From contig NC_083384.1 in the NCBI RefSeq assembly GCF_031755915.1, positions 25,685,001-25,749,000 on the forward strand: a DNA stretch of 64,000 bases, in the 5' to 3' direction. This DNA is from Ziziphus jujuba (lineage: Eukaryota > Streptophyta > Magnoliopsida > Rosales > Rhamnaceae). A model generated the notes under the pieces. That model was given only the letters and a program-made list of their open reading frames with translations. It had not been told where the DNA came from and did no database searches. Positions 12,900-25,406 of this stretch are shown here, piece after piece (position 1 is the stretch's first letter; each line of letters starts with the position of its first letter). The position numbers were made by a program, and so were the translations under genes.

Positions 12900-14073
12900 T
12901 CTATAGGACCCTCTTCGAGAATCCGTCTAGGAATGTCGGGTGGTCGCACTTATAGAAGCCCTTGAGCAATACATATGAAATGCTCAATAGAACCTCACCA
13001 ATATTATGGACAACCAAACACATACAAGTAAAACAACACTTCGATATATATTGAAAAAACCACAACAGCATGCAATTCCTCAAACTACCATCAACAACTA
13101 AATTTAGTCATGTTACAGCCCCAATGTCACACATATACAAGTACAATCACTATTGTATCTGTATTAGATCGGAGCATGTATGCTCTAAGAGTGTTTATAA
13201 AATGATATTGTAAAAATGATATAGACGTCTATAAAGATAAAAATATACAAGGTAAAAATAAAATACTACTATTGTCGTGAAATGATGAAGCAAACAAGTA
13301 ATACAAAAGGTATACTGTTGGCTAACTACCTGGACCCAAGTGAACAAATTAAAAATAAATAATCTGCAAGATAAAAATATCTCATTAAGTAGTATAGTGC
13401 CATAAAAAAAAAATTATTATTGTAAACTGTTTTCTTAATACGTTGCATTCCTACTTGTTTGACAAGTTCCTATTTTTAAATACCAATTCGTAAAATCCAA
13501 CTTATACCCCAAATAAATATCATAAAACAAGCATTCATTATAAATAATTTAAAATATTGTCGATTAAATATAGGTTTGGAAATGATATTGAGTATAAACA
13601 ATACAAATATATTCATAAAAACATATAACAATGGAAAATAAATAAAACCATAATATATCAGAATACAAACAATGTATCATAATATGCAAACATTACTAAT
13701 CATGTAGAGAAACCTCTAGATATACCTAGTTACCTCTAGTGTACCATACTATAATATACTGTCATCGTTTATCTTATAGAGAAACCTTGTATATATACTC
13801 AATCACTATCAATGTACCATATGATATAGTTAATGCTATCGAATGGCTCTTGGTATCGGAAGGCATTAATGAATAGAAAGGCAAGGGCGAAAGATTTATC
13901 ATGACCTTTAGTGTCTCAAGGCATAGTGATGGGTTCTTATAACTAATTGTTGCAGTAAAGGATGATCAACTAGAGTTTGAAATCATTTAAAATCTTATTA
14001 AAAATAACATAAAATGATAACATTTATACATATTCACACACATACACACACACATACACATACACATACAAGG

Positions 14074-14105
<32 letters not shown>

Positions 14106-15352
14106 AATTACTCAAAACTTTCGTAAAAGTTCAAAACCATGAAACCATCAGCTAATCATGCCTATTTTTTTTTTTTTTAAATTTAATTCCACTTGCAGAT
14201 ACCTTTGATGATCACTTCTGATTGACTTCTAAGGTTGCCTCCAAGTTTAGTATGGATGCTTATAGTATAATAAAATATTTTTTATGCTCCAAGAATTAAA
14301 CCAAAGATATTGGTACGTACCAAATTTCTTAAAATAATTTATATAACTTCAATTATACTGTAAACCCTTAGGAGCCAATATCCAAAACTAGGTTTTTTTG
14401 ACTCAAAGGCTAATTTTATGAAATTGAACCTTCTAATGGGTCTCTAAAATGTCTAAGGATATCAATTAGTCCTAAATTGTTCTTTCATAGTCTAATTTTA
14501 TCTGGCATTAAACTAATTGATCCAAAATTACTTAAAGCTTAACCAAGGTTAACAACTTATATACAATGGTAAGCCCATGTAATAAGCAACGTATTGGTGT
14601 ATTCATCTCGTTTGAAAAGCATCACAAGTGACTAAAAATGCATGAGAAATTTTGGCCAAAACTTGATCTCTTTGTATCTTAAAAATCAGCTCAAAATGGA
14701 CTTAAGGGTTCAAAAAATGGTTGATAAGGGTGGTCACATGGCTTGAAATCGCCAGAATTGGCTAAACATCTAGCATTCCGAGTGGAACATCAATGATGGT
14801 TTTAAATTACCGATCTTTGTGTATCACCAGTCTGATCATTAAGAATCTTTGTGGCAGTGCTAGAAATTCCATGGGTTTTCATTTAAAGTGGCATGTGTAG
14901 GCAAAAATTGGCTTGAGATTGATCGATTTTAACAAGGTTTTACAAGGTGTGGTGGCGGGTGTTGGTCGACCTCGGTTAAGGAAGGTGGATCATGGATCTA
15001 CTGTGTTCTTGGGGTTTTAGGAACACTTTGAGTACTTTGGGATTTACTAATCCCAAGGCATGGATCCCCATGTATTTATGAGCATTTGAATCCACTAAAA
15101 GACAACAGTTAGCACTAGTTTAAAATTAATAAAATGTTGATAAGTAAAAAACTTCATAGACCAATAAATTTTAAGTTGTAGCTCAAAATTAAGCATTTTT
15201 CCAGTGTATGAACTTATGTCAATGAGTTTACATAATGGTATTATGGTTAAAACTAAAATGTAATGACATAAAAAGTCAACTTTGGGAGCCACATATGATC
15301 CAAATGGTTAAACCTTGTAAAACTTGGTCAAAATTAAGAATGGGTTGTTACA
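12900..15352 (-). mobile_element. 3' LTR of gypsy-1 (minus-strand chromovirus-like element)
   Basis: On the minus strand the LTR starts TGTAACAACCCATTC at 15352. It is directly preceded by the end of the internal region (TTTTGAGGATGAAAT, then TAAAGGGTATGT as polypurine-like tract), the classic 3' junction of Tekay-type elements. The far end is less certain. GGGTCCTATAG near 12901 resembles the GGGTCCTGACA end of LTR copies A-D and gives about 2.45 kb; a TGTTACAGCCCC at 13111 is an alternative end. It has (CA)n/(TA)n tracts at 14035-14101 like those of copies A-D, to which it appears distantly related. Confidence 0.7.
14035..14101. repeat. (CA)n/(TA)n microsatellite
   Basis: CACACA/CACATA run followed by a TA run, inside the gypsy-1 LTR. 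Confidence 0.9.
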
Positions 15353-15985
15353 ACATACCCTTTATAAAAATTTCATCCTCAAAATTTATCCCTTAGTATG
15401 TAATAGGTTAGGATTTTGAGTCCGCTTATGATCCTTTTTTCTTAAGTTGTCTCTGCTACTAGATGATTCCCCTATAGGACCTTTACTAAAATAAATAGGT
15501 TCAAAGCTCTTTCTATCTTTGCTCTAAAATTTACATTGATTGCTCTTCATAAGACAATTCCTCTCTTTACTTAATTTCTAATGTCTTGAGCACAAATTTA
15601 CACTGTGTAAGCTTACTATTTGGTCCATAAATAGCCTACTAACTTCTATGAAAAGAATCCGTAAGAAACGTGCAGATTCATTGAATTGGTCTGCCATCAC
15701 ACAAATATCATCATGCTTCTGCACTGTGGAAGGAAGCTTAGATACAAAGTTCATGGTGATATGTTCCTATTTCCATTTAATGAAATGTATATCCTCTAGA
15801 AGTGCAGAAGGTTTTTGTTTCATTGCCTTTATTCATTGATAAGTCAAACACTTAACATGTATTGAGAAACTTCTCTTCTCATTTCGATCACAAATTATGT
15901 TCTTTTAAGATGTGATACATTTGTTCTATTAGGATGCATAGCATAAGCAAAACTACATGCCACTTCCAAATTTAATCTTCAACTA
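15353..15985 (-). pseudogene. Integrase remnant of gypsy-1, Ty3/gypsy type
   Basis: Reading the minus strand downward from 15985, a degraded zinc-binding segment (YAMHPNRTNVSHLK, then CLTYQ) corresponds to the HHCC region. WK-EHITMNFVSKLPST (around 15780-15735) then matches the integrase core start 'WKWExITMDFVxxLP'. Near 15480, LWRNHLV-like and E-KKDHKR match the conserved C-terminal 'LWRNHxxEEATWE' block. Most of the core between these is deleted, and stops and frameshifts are frequent. The HHCC end is cut at 15988 by LTR copy C. The matching RNase H and RT remains lie on the same strand at 40.5-41.65 kb. The enzyme would insert element cDNA into the chromosome; it is inactive. Confidence 0.8.
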
Positions 15986-15988
15986 AAC

Positions 15989-17169
15989 TGTCAGGACCCA
16001 TCTGGAATCCTTTACTAGAACCCCAGATAAGTCCTAATCCCAAAGGAAATCCTACTAGACTATCCTATAGAAAATGTAGCAGCATCTCTCATAAGGGTTG
16101 AGCATGCCTAAAAAATTTTCTATATAGAAAACACACTCCAATAACATACCACCTTATTTCTCCTACCTTACTACAAGATTTTTTACAATAGGCAGCATTT
16201 CAATAACAAAGTATAAGAATATATATACTATAAACAATTTAATAAACAAAGAATACCTTAAAATATTTAAGTCCGCTTACACCACATTTAGTACAATACT
16301 ATATTTCATTATCATTTTACAAACATACCAAATGCATAAATGTGGAAAAAGGGTGATAAAACAGTAATAATAGTAATATTAACAATAATACTAGTATAAC
16401 TTACTCGAGGGCTACCTCACTTACCCAAAGGCTACCACATTTATGCGAAAGCCATTATACTTGCCCAAAGGCTACCATATAATTATAATGATAATAACAT
16501 TAAAAATAATCATAATATATAATAATAATAAATACAATAATAATTTGCAATAATGATAATAATAGTAATAAATAAATAAATAATGATGATAATATTAATC
16601 ACAATAACAATATTAATAACAAAAATAATAACCACAATAATTAATATAACAACTTCGATAATAATTAACAACAATATTAATGACAAATAATAATAATAAT
16701 ATAAATAATAATAATAATAACAACAACAACAACAACAATAACAATAACAATATTAACAACAATAACAATAATAAATAGTAAAAATAATAAAAATAATAAT
16801 AAGTCATTAATGACATAATACTAATCCCCTAACAATTAAAAGTTTTAATAACAACAACAACAACAACAACAAAAAATAAGGATAATAATAGAAAATCAAA
16901 ATCATGAATACATAAGATAAAATAACATAAAGTAAAATAAAATTTAAAAATTATAAATATAATACTATACCATACAATATGTTAATACACGGTTCCATGA
17001 TATCAGCTGTCACAGGTACAATGCTACCAATAGAATCCAAGGTAGTTTCCTCTAATGGTTGTTCGACCCCTTAGACTCGTAGCCAGCAAAGTTATGAGGC
17101 TAAGCTATTGATGAGTCGAATTATATTGTTGCCCCAATACAATGTGGTACAAACAAATATAACATAATA

Positions 17170-17204
<35 letters not shown>

Positions 17205-17895
17205 AGATACTTAATGCACCATACAATATATCCGTGGTGCCAAACAGTACCTGGCGTTCCAAGCACTCCCTGACAAGGAGGTTAAAGAGAGAAACTTGTA
17301 ATCGGTCATTGGCATCCCACAATGCCGATTGCTAAAACAATTACCCTTTGACTAAGGGGAGGGTGTTTGATGCTCACTATGCACTATATTTATCATACCT
17401 CGGGCCCATAGCTCCCACAGGATGGCCATACATATATGCACGCTATTCTATAATGACGACCATCTTGCAGCCAAGGGGGGGAGACGACTAGTGATCACTT
17501 TGCATTATACTTGCTTACCATCTCCCACCACAGCTCACAAATTGCTCGCTGATCAATAACATAATAAACAACTATCCTACGGCCAAGGATATGGGGCAAC
17601 TGATGTTCACTATGTGAATATACTTGCTAACCCTCAGATCCATGTCATCCACAGGAGAGTCATAATATAATAAATAGCCATCTTACGACCAAGGAAAGGA
17701 ATGGGAGATGCTTCACTATGCAAATATATACTTGTCAACCCTTAGGTCCATGGCTCCCACAGGATAGCCATATATACTTGCACACTAATCAACAATACAG
17801 TACAAAAACCAGTACTGTACGGTGCATCTAAAATCTATAAAATTATACAATTTTATAAATATCAAAATTTGATAACATACGACCAGATATATATT
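15989..17895 (-). mobile_element. LTR copy C of the ~3.8-kb family, first part
   Basis: Starts TGTCAGGACCCATC, the reverse complement of the copy A end. It proceeds through the TTA-type repeats (16497-16900), the tandem block (17330-17790) and the ATCTAAAA-type sequence seen in A near 5835. It stops at 17895, where a CACTA element begins, and resumes at 24566. Joined without the insert the copy is about 3832 bp, essentially the length of copy A. Confidence 0.85.
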
Positions 17896-18089
17896 CACTA
17901 CAAGAATCGCAATGATAGATGATGCAATTAATGTGTCACACAAAATAAAGACCTGCGTGTTATAAAGCATCGCCCAACATCCTGTCCCTAAAACCATAAG
18001 ACAACACGTGACGAATTAATAGTGTTGCCTAATTTTAAAGAAAAGCCTACATTGTACAAAACAGCGCGTCAATAAAAATTGTAAGGAAA

Positions 18090-18430
18090 AAGTGATGCTA
18101 TGAAAATGTGTCACCTATTTTTTGAGTTTTTAGCAACGATTTTGTTAATAGCGTTGGCTTTAATTTCAATTTGTAGCGATACTTCCTAATAAGTGTCAGC
18201 TTTTATTTTCATCTTTTAGTGACGCTTTTCTTAAAAGCATTAGCTTTTATGCTAAACATTTAGCAAAGTTTTCAAAAAGCGTCACTAAATGTTACATTTA
18301 GCGATGGTTTTTTAAAGCGTCTAAATATATTTTCCTAAAGCGTCACTAAAAAGGCAGCCAATGAAAGGGTACGCTTTTCAAAAGCGTCTCTAAAGGTGAA
18401 CAAAAGTGTCTCCCCATCATTTAGGCGACA
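18090..18430. repeat. CACTA left subterminal repeats
   Basis: Many copies of GCGTCACTAAA / TTTAGCGATG / AAAGCGTCT motifs in both orientations, for example near 18275-18395. Such arrays are where the TNPA-like protein binds in characterised CACTA elements. Confidence 0.75.
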
Positions 18431-18897
18431 TTTTTATTTTAATGTGTCACCATTTTGTTTTGTTTTGTTTTTTTTTTTTAATTTGCTTAATTTAATTTTG
18501 TGAAATTTGATCAAAATAGTAAAAAAAAAATTAAATAAAATAATTAAAATACAAACGAATTAAAACTAGCTTCATCCAAAATAATTAGAATACAAAAATT
18601 TAAAATAAACATTTTCATAACAAAATAATTATCAAATAAATTAAATATTATCTCATGAAATATTTTTACAATTTGGTAAATTATTGTATATGCAAAAGCA
18701 AAAGCAATATTAATTGAATTTCCATGGATGCATACTCATTGAGATGGAAGTTGACATCCTCTTGTTGACGATATTACACTCTCAAACTGCATATGGAAAA
18801 ATCAAAAAAATTATTAACACTTATGCAAAATAAATAAATATTAATTATTATTAAAAAGTAATTTAGTAAATGAAAATTTAAAAAATATTACTATTGT

Positions 18898-19510
18898 TCA
18901 TAAGATTTGGCGAGACCCATTTCTTCTAGTTAAAAGTATAAAACTCATAACGAAGTGGGTCAAAAGATTAATTAAATGAATAATAATAGCCACACAGTCA
19001 TTACAAACATAGCCACTCTTACATTCATCCTCATTATCATTTTCATCGACCCTTGGCAATTGTATGACAAATGGATTGTGAGTCATCGTAGTATCGCCAA
19101 GAATATCTTCTTCAACCAACTGTTCTTCAACAAAAGTACGATGTTGTGGTGGAGTTAAAACAACATACCATCTCAAATCAAGTTGATCTTCAACATCAAA
19201 TACTTGTTGAACTTGTGAAGCCATAATGAATGGGTTAGATTTATATCCAATTTTATTTAACACATGTAAACCTCATCTTATCAACTTTCACACCACCGCT
19301 GTGAACCCAATCACACTTGAACACAGGAATTCGAAAGATAGTGTAAGTAACATCCGAAATTTCTCTTATGAACCCATAGTATGCCATCTCAGCTAAAATT
19401 GGGTTATTATCCTTAGCACTAGCAAAATGCTCACTTTTGGCAATTACTTTGACACCATTATTCTAGGTGACCCGCTTATTATCCCTATCTAATGTGTTGA
19501 ATTGATCAAT
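18898..19510 (-). pseudogene. DUF4216-containing fragment of a CACTA TNP2-type transposase gene
   Basis: Minus-strand reading from about 19510 gives VKVIAKSEHFASAKDNNP, then AEMAYYGFIREISDVTY and KCDWVHSGGVKVDK. After a stop near 19260 the open frame 19263-18898 continues with YKSNPFIMASQVQQVFDVED and RWYVV. This is the order of the DUF4216 domain ('NG..V.A....A...D.NP...D..YYG.L..I..L.Y', 'FKCDW', 'PFxxASQAxQVFYVxD') at the C-terminus of plant CACTA transposases. An acidic tail with FVIQLPRVDENDNEDE follows. At least one in-frame stop separates the two halves and the catalytic region is absent, so it cannot act alone. Confidence 0.85.
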
Positions 19511-20249
19511 CTAAAATTTGAAGGACAAAACAATGTCAAGCAATATCACAAACAAAATATCTACAAAAGCTAGATTAAGAAAACCCACGATCCAAGTTTT
19601 TTTCCACCTTCTTATACAATACAACAAACAGCAAGCCAAACCTACCAAACCTGTGGCAACAAAAGGAAAACGAAACCTAATGAACCTAACCTGCGTTTAA
19701 AATGAAAAAAGAAAAACCCCAATCCACCACATGTCATCGCCAACCATAAAGAAAAAAAAGACTCACCTAAATGATGGAGATGAAGAAAGGAGAAACCTAG
19801 CTAACCATGAGGGCGACACAGAGAACCCTAGCTTCTCGATGGTAACGTAGGCAAATTAAAGGTGAAAGCCAAAATATCACTCTTTAAAGTCTCTCTTAGA
19901 TTGCTTTCAAATCTTACATCCATTAGGTAGTGTACTTGATGTAGTTTTAGAAAAGAAAAGGGATTCAATTACTCCCGTAAAATTTGAAAACACGCCAAAA
20001 AGTTTTAGAAAATGGAAAAAAAGGTGAGGCTGCTGAAGAAAAAGCGCTGCTAATTGTCCTACTTAATGAGACATTTAGCGAAACTTTAGACAAAGTGTCA
20101 CCAAACCCTTTTTTTTCACTTTTTTTTTTGTTTTTTTTGTTTTTTCAAGTATAGTTTATTTGATTTCAAAAATTTACATTTGCTTTTAAAATTTGCAACT
20201 CACATATATATTAGTTATTATTATTATCTTTTTTTTTTTCAAGTATAGT

Positions 20250-21930
20250 TTATTTGCTTTTAAAATTTGCAAGTCCTTTATTTTATTTATTTTATTTTAT
20301 TTACAGCATAAACAGTCACCTGTTCCTTCAATTTCATTTTTTTTTCTGATCTTTATTTAGTATTTTTTTTGTTTTTTAATTAATTTTTTACTTTTCATCT
20401 ACAAATAAACACTAAAAATATTTCTTAAAAATGTGAAGCAAAATATCAAATATGGCTGTTTATTTTTCTATTTTTCAAGTACACCTTAATTGTTTTTAAA
20501 ATTTTCAAGTCTTTTAAATTTTTTTTCCCTTAAATTGAGGGAACAGGCAATGCAGTTTTATTAGAAAGCATCACCTGTTCATTAATTGTGGGAATAAGCG
20601 ACGCATCTTGATAAAAAAGCATCATTTGTTCCTTGTTTATATTTTTATTTTCTTCTTTAATTAGTTTTTTGATTGTTCATCTACAAATATATTCACCTAG
20701 CAATCCAATGAACATAAATTCCATTGATCTAAAAATATAAAACAATTTCGGCATTGATGATCTTCTCATTTATTCACATATAGGTGTATACACAAAACAC
20801 AAATATCTCAAGACCTAATTTAAGATGCAGTACCAAATGTAGAATTCTAATTCAACAAGGACTTATTGACCAATTTCTCTACATAAGTATGTTAAACGAG
20901 CTGAACTTTCCGGTGTTTATGTTTCAATGATAGTTTATTTTCTTTTTTAAAATTTGCAAGCCTATAAAATAAATTTTTTTTTATTTAATTTGAAGCAACA
21001 AGCGATGTACTTATAGCAAAAAGAGTTGCTAGATCCTTTTTTTTCTTTTCTTTAATTAGTTATTATTATTATTTTTTTTGTGTTTTCAAGTATAGTTTAT
21101 TTGCTTTCAAAATTTGCAATTCTCATAAATATTTTTTTTATAAAAATAAGGGAACAGACGATGCATTTATAGCATAAAGCATCACCGGTTCCAGCAATAT
21201 CAATTTTTTTTCTTTAATTAGTTTTTTATTTTTCATCGACAAATAAACACAGAAAATATTGCTTAAGAATGTGAAGCAAAATTACTAAGTTGGTTGTTTA
21301 ATTTTTATGTCTTTTAAGTACAACTCAATTGTTTTGAAAATTTGCAAGCCTTCTAATTTTTTTTTTTTTTTTAACTGAGGGTACAGGCAACGTATTTCTA
21401 GCAAAGGGCATCGTCTGTTCTTAAAATTTTGGGAACAGGCAGCACATTTTGATCAAAAAGCATTGTCTGTTCCATGTTTATATTTTTATTTTCTTCTTTA
21501 ATTAGTTTTTTGTTTGTCATCTACAAATATGTTCATACAGCAATCCAATGAACATAAATTACATTGACCTAAAAACATAAAACAGTTTTGTCAATGCTTT
21601 TCTCAATTATTCACATATATGTAAAGACGAGATACAAAATATCTTAATACCTAATTTGAGATAGGGTACCAAATGTAGAATTCTAATTCAACAAGGACTT
21701 ACTGACCAATTTATCTACATAAATATCTTAAATGAGCTAAACTTTCATGTGTTTATGTTTAATGATAGCTTACTTGTTTTTAAAATTTGAAAATCTCTTA
21801 AATTGCTTTTTTTTTTTTTTTAAACTTGAAGGAAAAGGCAACGCTTTTATACCAAAAAGCATCACCTATTCCATGTTTTATTTTTAATTTTTTTTATCTT
21901 TAGTTAGTTTTTTTGATTGCTAATCTACAA
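20250..21930. repeat. Tandem duplication of ~840 bp inside the CACTA element
   Basis: Sequence around 20530-20940 recurs at about 21370-21780 with an offset near 839. Shared landmarks include ATTCAACAAGGACTTA followed by TGACCAATTT-TCTACATAA (near 20850 and 21690), AGCAATCCAATGAACATAAA, and the paired palindromes. Divergence is visible but modest. Confidence 0.8.
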
Positions 21931-23985
21931 ATTAAAAAAGCATATTTGCAAAATTAAAAAAAAAATATTACTAAATACGGCTTTCAAATTAAAAAAAAAA
22001 ATTATAAAAGCATTGCTATATATATACATAAGCGACCCTTTTATATAAAAGCATTGTTAAATGCTTTCATAGGCAACGCTTTTAAAAAAGGTCACAAAAT
22101 GTAGGATTAAAGGCGACACTTTTTCGAAAAAGGCATCAGCTAAAACTATATTACTTATTTTTTGTTGTATTATTATATCCAAGGCATTTGATCTGGTAGT
22201 GTGGTGATTCCTTGAGAGTGTAAGAGGTTCTAGGTTCAATTCTTGGCATGACTCTATCTGATTTTATTTCTTTTTCAAAAATATATAAATAATAAAAAAG
22301 AAAAAAGTGAAAATTGGTTGAGTATTGATGGGTTTGTACACGTGTAAAAAAAATGAAAAATAATAAAAAAAGAAAAAAGGTGAAAATCGATGTAAATAAA
22401 AAAAAATTGAAAAATAATAAAAAATGGAAAAAAAAAAGGTTAAAATATAAAAAAAGGACAGGATGGATTTGCATACGTGCAAATAAAAAAAATGAAAAAT
22501 TGAAAAATAAGAAAAAAGGAAAGATTTTAAAATATAAAAAGGGAAAGGGCATTCTAAGAATTGAACCCTAGACCTCTTACCCTTAAAAGATGCATCACAC
22601 CACCAAAACAAATGCATGATCAGTTTTCAATTGAATAAAATAACATTTATCCATATTTAGCGATGCGTTAAAAAAAAAAAGGTTGACTTTTGTCCATATT
22701 TAGCAACACTATTCCTATAAATGGCGATGCTTTTTTGAGAAAAGATCATCTATTTTTATATTAAGCATCCTCTAAAATTTGCATGTCTCTTAAATTGTAT
22801 TATGTATTTAAAAAAAAGAGAACATGCGACGCAATTCCATCCAAATGCATCGCCTATTCCATTTTTTTTTTAATATATTTTCTCTTTAATTATTGTTTTT
22901 TCTTTTTGTTCTCCTACAAATAAGCACTGGACATTTTTCTTAAATATATGAAGCAAAATTACCGAGGTAGTTATTTAACTTTTTTGGTATTTAGGTACAG
23001 TTTAAGCATGTACTAAAATTTACAAATGTCTTAAATTGTATTTTTGTATTTAAGAAAAAAAAAAAAGAAACAGGCGATGCAATTCTTTCCAAGAGCATGG
23101 CCTGTTCCATTTTTTTTTTCTCTTTAATTAGTTTTTATTTTTATTTTTTTGTTCATCTATAAATAAGCACTGAAAATATTCCTTAAATATGTGAAGCAAA
23201 ATTACTGAGGTGGTTGTTTAATTTTTTTTGCATCCATTAAAATTTGCAAGTCTCTAAAATTGTATTATTTTTTTCGAAGAAAAAGGGAATATGGGACGCA
23301 ATTCCTTCCAAAACCGTCACCTGTTCCATATTTTATTAATTTATTTATTTTTTTTGGTACTTATTTTTTTTTGTTCATGTAACCAATATCTTAGTAATTT
23401 TGCTTCATATTTTCAAGAAATATTTTCAATATGTATTCATAGATGAACAATCAAAGATCTAATTAAAAACAAAAAAGAAACAAGCGAAGTGTTATGCTAC
23501 TAATGCGTCGCCTGTTCCTTAATTTTTTTAGAAAATAAAAATTTAATACAATTGCAAATTTTAAAAGCAAATAAATTGTACTTGAAAACAAAGAAATTAA
23601 ACAACCAGCTTATTGCTTTTTCTTAACATTTTAAGTAATATTTTAAATGTTTATTTGTAAATGAACAATGAAAAAACTAATTAAAGAACAAAACAAATAA
23701 GATATGAAATAGGTGATGCTTTAAGTAGATAATACATCGTCTGTTTCATTTTTTTAAAATAAAAAAAAAATTAAGAGACTTGCAAATTTTAACGGCAAAT
23801 AAACTGGACTTCAAAAATAAAAAAATTAAACAACCACCTTAGTATTTTGTTTTCACATTTTTAAGAAATATTTCCAGTGTTTATTTGTAGATGAACAAAA
23901 AAAAAATTAATTAAAGAACCAAAAAAATTTAAGATTGAAGGTACAGGCGATGCATTTCGTTGGAAATGGGTCCGCTATTCCTTAC
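20530..23985. repeat. Array of ~42-bp palindromes (GGAACAGGCGATGC...GCATCGCCTGTTCC)
   Basis: About ten imperfect inverted repeats with arms of about 14 bases and 12-15 bases between them. They lie near 20536, 20591, 21152, 21390, 21430, 21825, 22821, 23066, 23288, 23477, 23706 and 23940, the weaker ones with reduced arms. Each is flanked by TTTAATTAGTTTTT and CATCTACAAATAAACACTGAAAATATT-type sequence. The flanks change orientation at about 23385. Confidence 0.8.
22178..22620. repeat. Inverted pair of tRNA-like (SINE-like) sequences around an A/G-rich core
   Basis: The left arm (about 22178-22258) carries TGATCTGGTAGTGTGGTGA and AGAGGTTCTAGGTTCAATTC. The right arm (about 22548-22620), reverse-complemented, carries GGTGGTGTGATGCATC and AGAGGTCTAGGGTTCAATTC. 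The GGTTCAATTC string resembles a pol III B box. The roughly 280-bp core is almost all A and G on the plus strand and has an internal direct repeat around TTTG-ACACGTG. The Lys- and Phe-rich frames here are artefacts. Confidence 0.55.
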
Positions 23986-24565
23986 TTTAAAAAAAAAAAT
24001 ATTTATGAGACTTGTAAATTTTAAAAGTAAATAAACTGTACTTGAAAAAAAATAATTTCGGGCAATGTTTACCATGTTTTTTGTTCGCAATTTCCACTTA
24101 ATTTATTCTTGCAATAATAACTAATTTGTTTGTTAAATTAAGGAGTTTCAAATTTTTTTTTTTATCATATCAAATATTAAACGACTTTTTTTCTATTATA
24201 AATGTCACCTATTTTCATCTAGAAATTTATCAGTAATTAAATTTTGTGATCATGTAAACATAGATAAGTGGTTGGTTAATTATTTTGCATGAGCATAGCA
24301 TTTAAACAATACAATTAAGATAAAATATAAGCAAAGTATTAAAGGCGACACTTTTCAGACATACATTCAGCAACGCCAAAAAGTAGTGTCCTATATTTTT
24401 GTTTTTGGGGACCTTTTGACTTCGACAATTTTTGAATACGTCGTATATTTATAGAATTTTAACCGATGCTTTTGCTTCAGAGTCGTGGTTTTGTTTTTTC
24501 AGACATTTTTATTTCGTAGCATCGCTAAGTTAGTGCCGCTAGATCCCAATTTTTGCATAGTGATT

Positions 24566-25141
24566 ATTACTAAATCCATTAAATTCCATATGTTTTTTAA
24601 ACCATTAAAATAAATCCAACAATTTTAATTCAATTTTTAACTAATAAAACCAAATTCATAAATATTTAAATATGCAATTATAATTTTACGCAAAATAATT
24701 TCTTTAAAACCATAGATATAAATTTCATGCATCAAATATATTTAAACCACATAGAATTTACATAGTGACATTAAATAACAATTTCCTTAGATTTTTAAAA
24801 CATACATAATATTTTTTGAAATTTTAAATAACACAAAGTGTATATATACAAACACTTTTATTTGGAATAATGCATATTATTGGTTGAAATCAAATACAAC
24901 AGTTTAAACACCTTGGCATAATCTAACAAAATAATTGCCGATAACATATTAAATCTAAATTTAGCATATAACTACAATTAAACATAACAAATATATCCAT
25001 AAACATTCATAAGAGAATATTTACACATTCATCATAAATATACACATATATGTCCACATACACACCTGTATATATATTTACATATATCTAATTACAATTA
25101 CACACACACACACACACATACATATATATACATTTACACAT

Positions 25142-25176
<35 letters not shown>

Positions 25177-25374
25177 TATGTATATACAATCTTTTAACAA
25201 ATACCTATATTTTCGCATAAATATACATAAACAAGTATATATGCATATACATATTTATATATTCATATATAACTATATTTATATATTCATATATATATAT
25301 ATATTTATTTATACACATTCTTTCAATAGATATATAAATGTATACATATATTCAAATATTCACAAAATATATAG

Positions 25375-25406
<32 letters not shown>

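Larger units (their letters stand above)
17896..24562. mobile_element. 6.67-kb defective CACTA (En/Spm-type) DNA transposon
   Basis: The left end is CACTACAAGAATCGC. The right end, reverse-complemented, is CACTATGCAAAAATTGGG. The 3-bp sequence ATT flanks both sides (17893-17895 and 24563-24565), the expected CACTA target duplication, and the insertion splits LTR copy C at matching points. Subterminal repeats of the type AAGCGTCACTAAA are dense at 18100-18420 and again, weaker, at 24340-24540. The element keeps only a DUF4216-like coding fragment (18898-19510) of the TNP2-type transposase gene; no catalytic domain was seen. The interior is filled with AT-rich repeats and short palindromes listed separately. 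Confidence 0.9.

Noticed and set aside
22151..22617. Phe-rich and Lys-rich frames on opposite strands
   Set aside because: Both are translations of the purine/pyrimidine-skewed core between the inverted tRNA-like arms. No protein-like composition.
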